Shown here piece by piece: positions 1 through 10,205 of a stretch of DNA of 64,000 nucleotides. A model generated the notes under the pieces. It was given only the letters and a program-made list of their open reading frames with translations, ran no database searches and was not told where the DNA came from. The stretch lies in assembly GCF_026262505.1 (NCBI RefSeq), contig NC_067207.1:20862082-20926081 (forward strand), given 5' to 3'. The stretch's first letter is position 1. The number at the start of each line of letters is the position of its first letter. Made by a program: the position numbers and the translations under genes. This DNA is from Trichomonas vaginalis G3. Its lineage: Eukaryota; Parabasalia; Trichomonadida; Trichomonadidae.

Positions 1-311
1 GAAACTATTATGACCAAAAGATACTTATGCGTATAAACAATACTTTCTCTGCTGGTTTGCCTATTGTTCATTCGAATGCAGAATTTTCAACCTTAGTGAA
101 CTCAAACACTTTGGCAAGTATAACGTTGACATTAGTTGACGCAAACTTTGTTCCTGTAAAACTTTTATGTCCTATGTATTTGTCAATGACGGCAGAAAGT
201 TTCGAATTGGAAGATGCAACTGGTGAAAGTATTGTATTACAAGAACAACTTCAACAACAAATAGCTCAAGAACAACAAATGCAACAAATGGAACAACAAA
301 GTCAAGAATAA
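1..311 (+). CDS. C-terminal part of a candidate minor structural protein (copy A)
   Basis: The reading frame enters from the left edge and matches the last third of the 265-aa protein at 52395-53192 almost residue for residue. It has beta-rich sequence (TLVDANFVPVKLLCPMYLS), then a glutamine-rich tail. It lies 30 bases before the helicase gene on the same strand. The role is inferred: the C-terminal beta pattern resembles minor capsid (penton-like) proteins of Polintons, but I see no diagnostic motif. Confidence 0.7.
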   Translation, partial: NYYDQKILMRINNTFSAGLPIVHSNAEFSTLVNSNTLASITLTLVDANFVPVKLLCPMYLSMTAESFELEDATGESIVLQEQLQQQIAQEQQMQQMEQQSQE

Positions 312-340
312 AAAAATATTATTTTTTTATTTTTATAAAA

Positions 341-1576
341 ATGTACAGAATAGATGTTTCAGATTTTTATGACTTCCAAGCATTCAGAAATATGTGTCCA
401 TTTAGAGACTATAACAAAGCAGTCGAGAATTTGAAACGTTTAGTCATTTATGTTGACTCTGCCCCAGAATGTTATGTCATGAAAGAATGGGATGTTGTCT
501 TTAACAAACCAAGAGCAACAATAGTGTCTGAACAAGAATGTAGACAGAAACTTAAGAAAATAAAAGTCGTACAAGTTGGCATGAAGATGTTAGATGCTTG
601 GGATATCTTATTGTCAAAGTTAGAAGATTTTTCAGTTCGAGGTATAAAGTTCTATACACCTTCTCCAAACTTCTATTCTATCTTCACTGGATATAAATAT
701 GAACAAGTAGAATGGAAAGAAAATATTATAGAAGCTTGGTTAGACCATGTCAAAGAAATTATATGCAATGGAAACGAAAGAGTCTATGAGTATATCTTAT
801 GTTGGTTTGCAAATATCTTACAACATCCAAGTGCTTAAAATGAAACTGCTCTCATTATAATTGGAAAACAAGGAACAGGTAAGAACACATTCTTTACAGA
901 TATCTTATGCAAACTATTAGAAGGTTATTCGAACCATAATATGACAAACTTAGAAAACATCTGTGGCAAGTTTAACTCCTCAATAGAGAATATGAAACTT
1001 ATAGTATGTAACGAACTTCAAAGTATAGATACAACAAAAGTTTTGAACTCAGATGCTTTGAAGAGTCTTATAACAGACAAAGTTGGAGTTGTTGAAAGAA
1101 AGTATAAAGACCAAAGAGTTTGTGAAAATGTTGCAAACTTCATTATGGTTTCAAACAATGCTGTTCCGATGAAGTTAGAAAGTTCTGACAGAAGATATGT
1201 AGTTGTCAGAACGTCAGATTCTCATATGCAAGATACAGAATATTTTGACGCTTTGTCAGAATGTTTGACATCTGACTTTTACAACCATTTGTTCTCATAT
1301 TTCATGACATTAGATATTTCTAAGTTCAATCCAAGACAAATTCCACATACCGAAGAGAGACAAACATTGTTAGAAGCAAACAAGAGTGTATATGAACTGT
1401 TCATAGATGAAACTGACTTTGTGTCATTAGATGAAAGGTCATTGTACGATTCGTATAAACAATATTGTCAAGAATATGGTTATATGGCAGCTTCTAAACG
1501 TACATTCTTGGCAAATGTCAAAAGTCTTTTAGATGTTCAGAATGGTGTATATACAAAGAAAATTTTTTCTGAGTAA
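341..1576 (+). pseudogene. SF3 (D5-like) helicase, copy A, broken
   Basis: This matches the open 411-aa helicase at 51130-52365. Visible are the Walker A loop (GKQGTGKNTF), the acidic Walker B stretch (VCNEL), the SF3 sensor segment (FIMVSNN) and the arginine-rich SSDRRYVVV. Superfamily 3 helicases unwind viral or plasmid origins. The leader, a T-run followed by TTTTTATAAAAATG, is identical in style to copy B. The gene is broken (about one or two breaks) and belongs to a fossil element. Confidence 0.85.
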
Positions 1577-1612
1577 ATTTTTTAAAAAAATATTTTTTAT
1601 CCGATAGAAAAG

Positions 1613-2032
1613 ATGACGAAATATATTTCAGTAAACAAGTACATGTCAGGACTTAAAGAAGAACTAGACCCATTCACATATTTGAATGTTTACTTCTACC
1701 ATTTTGAAAAGTCTTCATTCAGCAAAGTTTGGAACATCGAACCAGTTAAGTTTGCTATTGTGACTAAAAATGGTGCAAAATTTGAAGACTTAGACATAGA
1801 AGGTTTGTTAACAGTCAAAGAAAGTTTTGACAGAAGGTTCTCAAACCTTAAAGAAGGCAAAGCATACAAACTTGTTATACCTTATGAACCAAAGAAGACA
1901 GACGACTATGAATATTATGAGTCTAAGATAGTTGAAGTTCAAGGTAAATTGGGTAAAAAGATTTTAGAGTCTAAGCCAGTGTTTACTCCTAAAGAGGAAG
2001 AGAACATTGACATTGACCCAGAAATGTTCTAA
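1613..2032 (+). CDS. Conserved 139-aa element protein, function unknown
   Basis: Intact 139-aa frame, a close homologue of 50304-50723. No recognised domain. It begins TKYISVNKYM and ends in a highly acidic tail (EEENIDIDPEMF). It sits directly after the helicase in both copies, preceded by the same leader (TTTTTTATCCGATAGAAAAG). An acidic C-terminus next to a helicase would suit a single-strand DNA-binding protein, but that is only context. Confidence 0.75.
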   Translation: MTKYISVNKYMSGLKEELDPFTYLNVYFYHFEKSSFSKVWNIEPVKFAIVTKNGAKFEDLDIEGLLTVKESFDRRFSNLKEGKAYKLVIPYEPKKTDDYEYYESKIVEVQGKLGKKILESKPVFTPKEEENIDIDPEMF

Positions 2033-2048
2033 AAATAAAATTTTATTT

Positions 2049-2501
2049 TTACATGTCATATCTCCCCTTCTCTGGAACTGGTTCAGGTTCTTTCTTCTCT
2101 TCTTCTACTTTCTTTTCTTTCTTTTCTCTCTTCTTCTTTTCTGGTGGAGTTATGTCAAATTTCTCCGAACCATATTTATGTAAAAGTTCTTTGTCCTTTA
2201 ATAGCTCATCTATTCTGTTTTCTATTTCATCTTCAAGAACAGCGCATGTGTCTTCTTTGCATTCTAAGAACTTTTGTTGGACTTCATCTTTCCAATCGGT
2301 GTCATCTCTGTCAACAAGTCTGTCATTGACAAATTTTAAGACTGCTCTTTGTAATGTTTTATGGTTCTTATCATATTCCCAGAAACAGAACTTTAGAACA
2401 AATTCACCTTTCTTGTTTACACTATGTAAGATTTTATGGTCGACAGATGTTTTGCTGTCGAAAAGTTTGTCTCGAATATAGATAGCGAAATCGCCAGACA
2501 T
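2049..2501 (-). CDS. Lys/Glu-rich 150-aa element protein
   Basis: Open 150-aa frame, convergent with the preceding gene (16 bases apart) and divergent from the ATPase gene. The N-terminal part (SGDFAIYIRDKLFDSKTSVD) is followed by a helical region and a lysine/glutamate-rich tail (PPEKKKREKKEKK). Its counterpart in copy B is 49827-50287. No family is recognised; the charged tail suggests nucleic acid or scaffold contact. Confidence 0.7.
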   Translation of the reverse strand: MSGDFAIYIRDKLFDSKTSVDHKILHSVNKKGEFVLKFCFWEYDKNHKTLQRAVLKFVNDRLVDRDDTDWKDEVQQKFLECKEDTCAVLEDEIENRIDELLKDKELLHKYGSEKFDITPPEKKKREKKEKKVEEEKKEPEPVPEKGRYDM

Positions 2502-2537
2502 TTTCTAAAAGATAAAAATTTTAATTTTTCTAAAAAT

Positions 2538-3395
2538 ATGTTAGAAAAAAAGTTTGCTGACATTGACAAGAAATTTGAGAATGTTTTAAACAAGAACAAG
2601 AGGAAGTTAGAAAATGCTCAGATAAAGCCTATACATGACAAGTTCTTATTTGCTCAGAATGGTATAACAGGTCTAATTGCACCACCTGGGTCTGGTAAGA
2701 CTTTCACTTATCTTAAAATGGCTGCACAACAACAAGAACTAGATGAGAAGAACCCATTCTATGAGTTAGTAGTCATTTGTAGTACTTCTGGTCAATTTGA
2801 CCAAACCGTCAATTCGTTCAAAGATATTATAAAGAAGTCTAAGTTAGTATGTATAAAGGATACTGAGTTGTTAGATTGGATAAAGAAGTACCAAAGAAGA
2901 GTTTTGAAGTATAATGCTATAAATGAGTATATAAATTCTAAGTTTAAAGACCCAAATGAGGAAATGCAGAGAATATTAGAGAAGAAACACTTCAGAAACA
3001 AACAGAAAGAGATAGAATACATTTCGAAGAAATTGCAATCGTACGATTGGAAGACTTACCCTCATAGATGTCTTCTTATTTTAGATGATTTCGCCTCTCA
3101 TCCTTTGTTAAAGAACAGAGAACAAGATATGTGTCTCAGACACTTTAACATCTCAGTCGTAATATGTGTACAGACAGCCAAGAGTTTAAGTAAGGATGTT
3201 AAAAGAATACTTACTGACATTATACTTTTCCCCGGATTGTCCGAAGACGATTTCATGGAACTTATGAAAGAGTCCATGGCAGGTAAGTTTGACAGACATG
3301 AACTATGGGAGAAGTACAAAGTCATACAAGACCCTCATACTTCTTTCAGAATTCATATCTACGCAAACAAAGTTCAAATTGTAAAAAGTCAATAA
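2538..3395 (+). CDS. A32-like genome-packaging ATPase, copy A
   Basis: Walker A is LIAPPGSGKTFTY and Walker B is LLILDDFAS, the pattern of FtsK/HerA-type packaging ATPases (vaccinia A32, Polinton ATPase). The start ATG at 2538 follows a T/A-rich leader and matches copy B; an upstream extension of the frame overlaps the divergent gene and is probably not used. Homologous to 48915-49790. It would pump element DNA into capsids. The frame is continuous but the element around it is broken. Confidence 0.85.
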   Translation: MLEKKFADIDKKFENVLNKNKRKLENAQIKPIHDKFLFAQNGITGLIAPPGSGKTFTYLKMAAQQQELDEKNPFYELVVICSTSGQFDQTVNSFKDIIKKSKLVCIKDTELLDWIKKYQRRVLKYNAINEYINSKFKDPNEEMQRILEKKHFRNKQKEIEYISKKLQSYDWKTYPHRCLLILDDFASHPLLKNREQDMCLRHFNISVVICVQTAKSLSKDVKRILTDIILFPGLSEDDFMELMKESMAGKFDRHELWEKYKVIQDPHTSFRIHIYANKVQIVKSQ

Positions 3396-3410
3396 AAATA
3401 AATGGTTCAT

Positions 3411-4244
3411 CTACCCTACTTGTTTGAAGTTGTCAAAATACTCTGTTATTTTTTCTTTCAGTAGCGGTAAGTCTTCTTTGAAGGTAAGTATTGTACAACC
3501 TTTCATATCATAGTGTGTTTGAGGTAACGTATCTTGAACTATTTGTTTCACATCTTCATTTGGGGTCATTGAAATCGGTAAGTTTTCGCGATAGAACCAA
3601 TTTCTGTCAGATTTGTAAATCTTAGCAAGGTCGTAAAAGCTTTTGTTGTTTTCTCTGACTAAATGCAACATAACCATATTTTATCTTCTTCATTTTCCAT
3701 CTCTTCAGTATAAATCATATACTTATAGTTCTTTTCCTTTCCTTTTGGTACCGAACGTGGTATTCTTTTCTGAATGCTTTTGTCTTTTGCTTCAAGCTTG
3801 TTTTCCATCTCTTCACGTTCTTGTCTATGAATTTCGTCAAGAAGTCTGTAATATAGCATAACGAGGCGAAGCCCACATTGCAACAGCATTTACAAGAAGT
3901 CTATGTACATAATATCCTCTCAAACCGTTTGGCAATTTTTCACGATTTTCATAGAGTTTTGGCGACTGGGGTTTTTTACCTACTCGCTGTTCTTCACTGT
4001 TTTCAGAAAAAAGTATGTCTCGCTGTGCTTCGCTCAAAAGTTCTTGTGTGCTTTGGTTCCTAAACCAGTCTTTAGGAAGTTTAGTATCTGGAGCATAACA
4101 TGCTGTCAAAATACTTTGCATTTGGTACATATCGTCTTTGACCGAACGAATGAGACGGAGTTGTTTGTTAAACTGAACCCACTCATATTCTTCATTTATA
4201 GCTTCATGGACTATAACTGTTGTTGTGTTCTCTGTTGTTGACAT
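3411..4244 (-). pseudogene. KilA-N domain gene, copy A, broken
   Basis: This matches the open KilA-N gene at 47650-48429, including the hallmark MWASPRYA of the DNA-binding KilA-N fold and a C-terminal region ending PLLKEKITEYFDNF. The leader upstream (TATTTTGTATGTAAAGACAG read on the minus strand) is the one shared by KilA-N genes of these elements. About three breaks. KilA-N proteins are common DNA-binding regulators of large DNA viruses and Polinton-like elements. Confidence 0.85.
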
Positions 4245-4353
4245 TACTGTCTTTACATACAAAATAAAAAAATAAATAAAAATAAAACTAACTTTATTTT
4301 TCTAACTAAGGAAATTCATGATTTTTGTGCTGAATTCAGCAAAAATATAATTT

Positions 4354-4412
4354 AGGTGAAGAGGTGAGATTTCACCTCTTTTTTCACCTAATTTTTCACC
4401 TCTTTTTTCACA
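4354..4412. repeat. Five-word quasi-palindrome, GGTGA type (site 1)
   Basis: Two GGTGA words, then inverted TCACC words separated by CTTTTTT spacers, followed by one further TCAC. It lies in the 342-base gap between the KilA-N gene and the coiled-coil gene. Copy B has the same architecture at the equivalent place but with the word GTTAGA. Confidence 0.8.
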
Positions 4413-4530
4413 AACGTTTTACATGGTAAACGTTATTTTTTAAATTTTGTGAAAACTCAACGGTTTGACACATGCCCTAAAAATTATTTTACTCAGAATT
4501 TTGTTGCTGAATTCAATAAAAATATATTTT

Positions 4531-4577
4531 AGGTGAAGAGGTGAGATTTCACCTCTTTTTTCACCTAATTTTCACCC
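4531..4577. repeat. Five-word quasi-palindrome, GGTGA type (site 2)
   Basis: Second site in the same intergenic gap: two GGTGA and three TCACC words, next to an A/T-rich AAAATATATTTTAG stretch. Between sites 1 and 2 I see only AT-rich sequence with a TGAATTCA half-palindrome and no gene. Confidence 0.8.
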
Positions 4578-4585
4578 CAGTTATT

Positions 4586-5525
4586 TTATAAGCGTTTTAC
4601 ATGAATTGTACGATGTATATTTGAAATCCTAAACAATTTCGTAGCTTCTATTTCTTCTTTTAGTACATCGAATGTTTTAACGATACCGAAAGTTTCTTTA
4701 TACTTCTTCTTGACATCAGATAGAAGGAAATCGTCAGCAGTTGGATAGTTTTTGTTCAGAAATTCTAACATGTCCATTTTATCTTCTACCGGCTTCTCTG
4801 CTTCTTTCTTTAAGTCTGCATAGTCGTTTCGCATTCTTTCTATCTCTTTGACTGAGTAGTTATATTTCCTAATTGCTGCTTTACATTTAGAACATTGCGG
4901 GTTCATTTTTGCGTTATATTCTGAAACCTTACCTGCTAAAACAACCAAGGCGTCAATGGTTTTCTTTAAATCTGAAGCAGTTGGTTTTATCTGTTCATTC
5001 CATACCTTACCTCTTCTATCTTTATCTCTTATCTGCCATACACATTTTGCAGCTAATGAAACAAAGTTGTCGTATGTCTTAACTCCCCAGATTTATATAT
5101 GTCAGAGATGTTCTTTATATAACATGTCGCAATCTTTGTCCATAACTTTATGGTTGCAATGATATCCTAGAAACTCATAATTTACCTTTCGTATGAACTT
5201 CTTTATTTCTACTGAGTCAGTTGCTTTGACTTCAATTTCGTCGAATTCAGGAATAGTTAGTTTTTGCTGCTGAATTTCAGGTAGTTTAGCAATGGCAATG
5301 GTCGATGAGGTCCTCCATTTCATAAAGATACTGTTCATTTGTTTCATCTTTCGCACTACAGTCTAAATTACTTGTTAAAAGTTCCTGCTTTATCTTCTGG
5401 ATTTCTGTTTCGAAAGTAAATGAAGAAGGAATGAAGCTTTTCATTTCTACTAACATAGATGTTGGATTCATGACTAACGAGTTTGGTGCTGTTGTTTGAA
5501 TTGTTGTTGTGCCGATTGTTGACAT
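4586..5525 (-). pseudogene. Coiled-coil CxxC protein gene, copy A, broken
   Basis: This matches the open 304-aa gene at 45696-46610. Conserved features are a central CSKC pair (possible zinc ligand half-site) followed by a charged helical region, and a C-terminus ending HVKRL. It has the KilA-N-type leader (TATTTTGTATGTAAAGACAG) although it has no visible KilA-N domain. About three breaks. Function unknown; context is the regulatory gene cluster. Confidence 0.75.
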
Positions 5526-5614
5526 TTCTGTCTTTACATACAAAATAAAAAAATAAATAAAAATAAAACTAACTTTATTTTTTCTATCTTAAGGAAATTC
5601 ATGAAAATTCATGA

Positions 5615-5664
5615 GGGTGAAAAAACAGGTGAAAAAAGAGGTGAAATCTCACCTCTTCACCTAA
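5615..5664. repeat. Five-word quasi-palindrome, GGTGA type (site 3)
   Basis: Three GGTGA words then two inverted TCACC words; a plain copy of the same architecture in the opposite orientation to sites 1 and 2. It sits between two KilA-N-cluster genes and borders the 3' end of the next gene. Confidence 0.8.
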
Positions 5665-5978
5665 ACATTATTTTTGCTGAATTCAGCAACAAAATGAACG
5701 AGGTCAGGATGTATGTAAATACCTTTGAATTCATTTATAACGCCCTTAGTAAGCTCATAAAATGCTTGTTTTGAGGTCGAGCCACTTTTGGCTCCACCGT
5801 ATTCTTTCAACCAAAACTCAAGAATTTCCTGCATGAATTTTGTATAAAAAAAGCAACAGTCCGAATTCCGGCTGTTGCTATATTCTTCACAAAATGCCTT
5901 ATAATACTCTTCCCAGGACTTATTTTCCAACAACTTTCTAAAGTCTTTCCTAAACTGACTGACTGACTGACGGCACAA
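5661..5978 (-). pseudogene. KilA-N gene remnant (copy A)
   Basis: About 105 codons matching the gene at 44452-45114 (QFRKDFRKLLENKSWEEYYKAFCEE, then IHPDLVHFVAE before the KilA-N core). The C-terminal half of the family is not present, so it is a partial, broken gene. A short GACTGACTGACTGAC microsatellite lies at its 5' side. Confidence 0.7.
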
Positions 5979-6026
5979 AGTGGCTTAACGAAAACATTAA
6001 TATATAAAATTCATGAAAATTCAAGA

Positions 6027-6075
6027 GGGTGAAAAAACAGGTGAAAAAAGAGGTGAAATCTCACCTCTTCACCTA
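6027..6075. repeat. Five-word quasi-palindrome, GGTGA type (site 4)
   Basis: Near-identical to site 3 (three GGTGA, two TCACC words), just inside the junction between copy A and the next element. The remaining gene-free sequence from 5979 to 6338 holds this site and the terminal inverted repeat of the next element. Confidence 0.8.
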
Positions 6076-6338
6076 AATTATATTTTTTGGTCCGGGAACA
6101 ACTTTCTCTCAATTGGAGCTGTAGCATACTCTTAGTTAGTATGGGTTAGTTGGGTACTGAGGCACTGCGCGCCTCCTTACACTTGATATGTGAATTTGAC
6201 ACTTTACAAAGCCGTTAACGTATATTTTACAACACAAACGACAACACTAACTTAACCTTAAATATTTACAAAGCCGCCAACCACTTCACCTCACTAACGA
6301 CTTCGCTAACGAACTCACTAATGAAAAAATAAACGTTC

Positions 6339-6623
6339 TCATAAATTTTCTTCTATATCTTCATCGTCAATGTTAACTCTATTGTAGTCATACTTGAAGT
6401 CATAAAGTTTCTCAAGTTTTGAAATGCATAGTCTTGTTAACTTACCTTCATCATCATAAGTTTTTATAAAACTACCATGACAATCTTTATACACAGTCAA
6501 TGTATAATCTACTGGTCTAGGATGAAGTGTAAAGAACATGTTATATTCAGGAAGGAAGAATAAATGTTTAAATGTATGTTTGTTATATTTTTCGATTTGT
6601 ATGAGTTGCTTTTGTTCTGTCAT
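6339..6623 (-). CDS. 94-aa protein encoded inside the terminal repeat (left copy)
   Basis: Intact 94-aa frame (starts MTEQKQLIQIEKYNKHTFKH, ends DEDIEENL). Its twin is in the right terminal repeat at 11084-11368, about three-quarters identical by eye. Both read outward toward the element ends. No domain recognised. Keeping two open frames suggests it was translated when the element was active. Confidence 0.75.
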   Translation of the reverse strand: MTEQKQLIQIEKYNKHTFKHLFFLPEYNMFFTLHPRPVDYTLTVYKDCHGSFIKTYDDEGKLTRLCISKLEKLYDFKYDYNRVNIDDEDIEENL

Positions 6624-6699
6624 TTATAAAAAAATAAACTTAAAAATTAATGATATCACCACTCCCACACGTATGAAAACATAGCGCAAAAATAAATTT

Positions 6700-6747
6700 A
6701 GGTGAAGTGGTGAGATCTCACCTCTTTTTTCACCTGTTTTTTCACCC
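6700..6747. repeat. Five-word quasi-palindrome, GGTGA type, in terminal repeat (site 5)
   Basis: Two GGTGA words, the centre GAGATCTC, and three TCACC words with TTTTTT spacers. The matching place in the right terminal repeat (10938-10986) has GTTAGA words instead, while sequences on both sides are conserved. Confidence 0.85.
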
Positions 6748-6763
6748 TGTTGAATTCATTGCT

Positions 6764-7009
6764 TTATAACTCTCTTCCTTTCTCCAACTCTTCTAACTTC
6801 TTCTTAAGTTCAGCAATGTTGTCCTCATGAAGTTTAATCTTTCTCAAAATTCCTTCTTTATCTAATGGTTGCTTTATCTTTCTAAACTGAACTCTCCCAT
6901 CCTTCATAGTATGAATGTAAAAACCTTCTGGAATAGTTCCTGATTTAATGTATTCTACCAAAAACTTTTGTTTCATTGCTTCAGTGACTTTATTTGTCAT
7001 TTCAATCAA
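6764..7009 (-). CDS. 81-aa element protein, G-x-x-P-E-G-F-Y family
   Basis: Intact frame; close homologue of 21825-22064. The N-terminal half has the pattern SGTIPEGFYIHTMKDGRVQFRK, also visible in looser form in 19247-19675 and 41556-42140. The C-terminal half is a charged coiled coil (LHEDNIAELKKKLEELEK). It lies between the capsid-side proline-rich gene and the terminal repeat in both copies. Function unknown; probably a small structural protein. Confidence 0.75.
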   Translation of the reverse strand: MIEMTNKVTEAMKQKFLVEYIKSGTIPEGFYIHTMKDGRVQFRKIKQPLDKEGILRKIKLHEDNIAELKKKLEELEKGREL

Positions 7010-7049
7010 ATAAAAATTTTAATATTAAATAAAAAATAACGTTATTTTT

Positions 7050-7507
7050 TCAGTAAGGAAACGCAGGAGTTTTACGATTTATTTGAGGAGTAGGTTCTGG
7101 TTTAAATGTTGGAGTCGGTTTAGGAGTTGACTTTTGAACAGGAGTTTGTACTTCCATAGGTTCAGGAGTCATTGAAGGTTTTGCTTGTGAAGGCGTTGGT
7201 TTTGGCGAAGGTGTTGGAGTTTGTTTAACTTCAGCTACTTCAGTATTATTTACAACATTTGCTTTATTTCTTTTCAACATCATAACTGCTCCTGCTGTAG
7301 CTAGCAAACCTAGTGGGAGACCATATCTTTATAAGGACTTGACCAAATGCTATTTTTGACAGGAGCTGGTGGAACACCTAACCTTGGTGAGACTGCTCTT
7401 TGCCATTGTGCAGCTCGTAAGAAATATTCAATAGGTGCTCCATAATCGTTTGGTAAAGTTTGTTTCATAGATGGTGAAGGTTCACGAGAGCTTGATGAAG
7501 AACTCAT
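7050..7507 (-). pseudogene. Proline-rich small membrane protein gene, broken
   Basis: Homologue of 21308-21775, immediately downstream of the capsid gene in both copies. The N-terminus is serine-rich (MSSSSSSREPSPSMKQ), a hydrophobic segment in the middle could span a membrane (GLLATAGAVMMLK), and the C-terminus is a run of T-P-x-P repeats. Broken (about one break). Probably a minor virion protein. Confidence 0.65.
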
Positions 7508-7584
7508 TTATAAGCTTTAAAAATAAACGTTCATCCTTTATTCCTCACTGTCGTCCGTAGCTAAGTTATAGTCATCTAATCTTA

Positions 7585-8630
7585 TTATGGGATGCCATTA
7601 GCACGCACCTGAATGGCAAAGCAACAATCCCTCATAAATCCAATAAGTGGCTTTGGTACATTTTCAGTTGCTAGTTCAATAGGTCCTTTAACAGACAATT
7701 TGTATGTTATTGGAGCAGTAGATGTTTGACCTTGCTGGAAGCAAAAGTCCACTTCTGTTGGAAAACCACATAAGAAATGTGTGTTGTCATAGCTATCCCA
7801 TTTATGTTCCACACTACCATCATCCACCAATGACCTCATAACATCTTCATTAAATCCTATCATATCATTGTTTGTATTGCAAGCGTTCGCAACCATTTCA
7901 TAAAATACAGGTCCATATGATTTTTCAGGTTCTGCAGGCATATTTCCATAAGCTCCCATGGAAAGCTGAAGATATTTAAACTTAGGGTTCTCAAAATTAA
8001 CATAATAGTTGTCTTTCTTTCTAAATAGTGCCCAAATACTTTTAACATTAATAGGCGTATAAGCTGCTGTAAATGTTGCACTTGAACTATCTGTATTCTT
8101 TGAGAATGAACCGTCCATAGGAATCCAATCCATAACTTTAACAGGAAAACATAAAGCCTCGTTTGTATAATGTTCTACAAGTTCTGTATAAATGTTAGGG
8201 TCTAAAGAGAATGACTTTGGATGAATGAAACATATCATAGCGTGGAAACCATTGCAAAGATAACGAAGTCAGTTATGAGCGTTTTTNNNNNNNNNNNNNN
8301 NNNNNNNNNNNNNNNNNNNNNNNNNNNNNNNNNNNNNNNNNNNNNNNNNNNNNNNNNNNNNNNNNNNNNNNNNNNNNNNNNNNNNNAAAATCCATCTTTG
8401 TTCGAAATGTTGCTGGGTTACAGTTGTAATAGTAACTGTTCCACTAGCTTCTACTGCCTTCATTATCATAGTGATGGTTCATTCCATGGAACAAATTTAT
8501 TTGTCGGTGGATTTGAATCTGAAGCAAATGCAACTTTAAGAGTTGGATTGAAAGCAATGATATCATTTACAGATATAGATGTGCATTGTAGGCGTCGCGA
8601 CTGAACTTTACTTAAGCTGAATGTTTCCTA
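7585..8630 (-). pseudogene. Polinton major capsid protein remnant
   Basis: Nearly identical to the C-terminal two-thirds of the open major capsid gene at 19703-21277 (for example SIWALFRKKDNYYVNFENPK and FLCGFPTEVDFCFQQG). It contains a 100-base assembly gap. A fossil: N-terminal part absent and broken. Confidence 0.85.
8287..8386. other. Assembly gap (100 N)
   Basis: A run of exactly 100 undetermined bases, the usual size of a scaffold gap of unknown length. It falls in the capsid remnant; sequence on both sides is capsid-like and in the same orientation, but real distance and content are unknown. Confidence 0.99.
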
Positions 8631-9309
8631 CGTTTTATGTTTAAAGCTAAAAACCTCCATGTTTGCATAAGTATTGCTACAGTTTAAGTGGTAATGTCTG
8701 ACTTTAGTAATGATATTAGCTAATGGTGAGTCTGGTTTTGACACTAAACCTTTCCGGCGAAGTCGTCGCAAACGAGCAGAGTGTTTGAAGGATATTTTTT
8801 GAAGGGGTATTTTGAAAGTTTTGATAGAATGTAGTTTGTCAGTCGTTTCATATCGTAAACTCCTGAGTACTGACGTAAGTGGTGTTTGTCAATAATTCTT
8901 TCCATCTCCTCAGAAGTCTTTTGCATTCCTGACTGTATAAATTCAACGATGGCATAATATTTCTCTTACGTCGAATGTAACGTTGAAGAAATTCAATGAG
9001 TTCACTGTCTGGAACTTTAACGACAGAGGCTTGAACTTTTGACATAAATGTTTTCGCTGTTGAATCCATAGAGTCTGAAGTTGCTGATATAATGATTTGG
9101 TCATAGTAAGAGTCGTTTCCTAAACGCTCTGTTATGAGTATATGACGAATTAAATTAAATGTCTTACCTGAACCCATCTTTCCACAATAGAAATAAACGC
9201 CATTTGAACAGAACTCATAGTCCTTACTGAAAGGAAGAATGAGAGAAGAGTTAAGTTTGTCTGTAGTTTCATTCATGTCTTCATCTACGTCATGTATTAA
9301 ATGCTTCAT
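8631..9309 (-). pseudogene. Packaging ATPase remnant of the PolB-family Polinton
   Basis: Walker A (YFYCGKMGSGKTFNL), an IIISATSD strand and a Walker B-like LLVCDDFAG are visible. Layout matches the ATPase of the helicase-type elements (2538-3395) but the sequence is far diverged, so this is the ATPase of the other family. It begins MKHLIHDVDEDMNE and is broken (about two breaks) and incomplete at its C-terminus. Confidence 0.75.
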
Positions 9310-9325
9310 TTTATCTCCATTAAAA

Positions 9326-10205
9326 ATGCAAGTCAGAAATATTCAGAACATAGCACCGAGTCTAACTGACAAGAGTATAAAGATATACTATGAACACGTT
9401 ATGATGAAAACCAACCAAAATTCAAGAAAGTCAGTATACTTATGAATATCCAAGACACTGGGTAGAGTATGTAGGAGGTGAGAAAGCTATTGAAATCAGA
9501 CAGGTTCGAAGTATTCCAGCAGGAAGAACAATATTATTGAAGAACTTTAATGTTTTGAGATATAATGATGAAACAAAGAAGCAAGATAGTTTCCTGTTGC
9601 TGTGTATGTGAACCTAGACACAGGAGATGACATGAAAGTTTTTAACACAAAGCTTCAAACGGTAGTGAGAGAACAACTGACTGCGGAAGGGCATCCATTA
9701 CCTTCAGAAGTTACCATAGCATATAATTTTGAAACAAATCAATAGATTTTAAAGTCATCTCTGCAAAGAAGTCAGGTTTACATTTAATGAAGCAGATGTA
9801 TATTCGAATGAAAACTTCAAAGCTATTGCATGGTTAGATAATGACGATTGCTTTAAGAAAATATTTAAATTCAGTGACTCAACAATGTCAATAGATGACC
9901 TTCGTGGAATGTTACCATCGACGTTTACAGTAGAAGGTTCAGCAGGATTGCTTACAAGATTGTCAATTGGTGGTATTTGGTCTCGTGAGAACATTGTTAT
10001 AAAATCCAGTATAAGTGAATTTGCTGAAGAATCTATATTATGTCTTTCAAACTACATGTATTCGCCACCGAAGCATTATAGTATAACAAACTTTGTCAGT
10101 AAGTTTAACATAAGACTTGTCGAACCTTCTTCAATGAAAGATGTTGTGCTACCTAAAGATGGAAAGGATGGACTCATTATTGAGATGATTTTAATAGCAT
10201 ATTAA
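9326..10205 (+). pseudogene. Candidate minor capsid (penton-like) protein remnant
   Basis: It is divergent from the ATPase gene with 16 bases between the start codons. Near the N-terminus is YEYPRHWVEYVGGEKAIEI, which resembles FDYPLRWLRDPSVTKAIGF in 37330-38178 and the equivalent part of 42950-43810. The pattern (aromatic-x-aromatic-P-x-x-W, then K-x-I) ties four genes of both families together. Minor capsid role is inferred from size, copy number and position beside the packaging ATPase. Broken (about two or three breaks). Confidence 0.5.

Larger units (their letters stand above)
1..6100. mobile_element. Helicase-type Polinton-like element, copy A (partial fossil)
   Basis: This stretch matches 44452-52680 of the complete element further right (copy B, 35512-60108), in inverted orientation and in the same gene order: jelly-roll-like protein, SF3 helicase, 139-aa protein, Lys/Glu-rich protein, packaging ATPase, KilA-N, coiled-coil protein, KilA-N. 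It runs off the left edge of the window and stops near the terminus of the next element. Several genes are broken (about eight breaks in all), so it is a fossil. The spacers between genes differ from copy B although the proteins are very similar. Confidence 0.85.
6134..6785. repeat. Left terminal inverted repeat of short Polinton
   Basis: It matches, inverted, 10906-11535: terminal AGTTAGTAT, a GC-rich CACTGCGCGCCTCC block, repeated ACTAACGA-type words, a 94-aa frame, a GATATCACCAC block, site 5 and the segment ATTCATTGCTTTATAACTCT. Only the five-word site inside it differs in kind between the two ends. Confidence 0.85.

Noticed and set aside
2053-2481. Serine/phenylalanine-rich frame opposite the Lys/Glu-rich gene
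   Set aside because: Antisense shadow of a purine-rich coding strand; the minus-strand gene is conserved in copy B.
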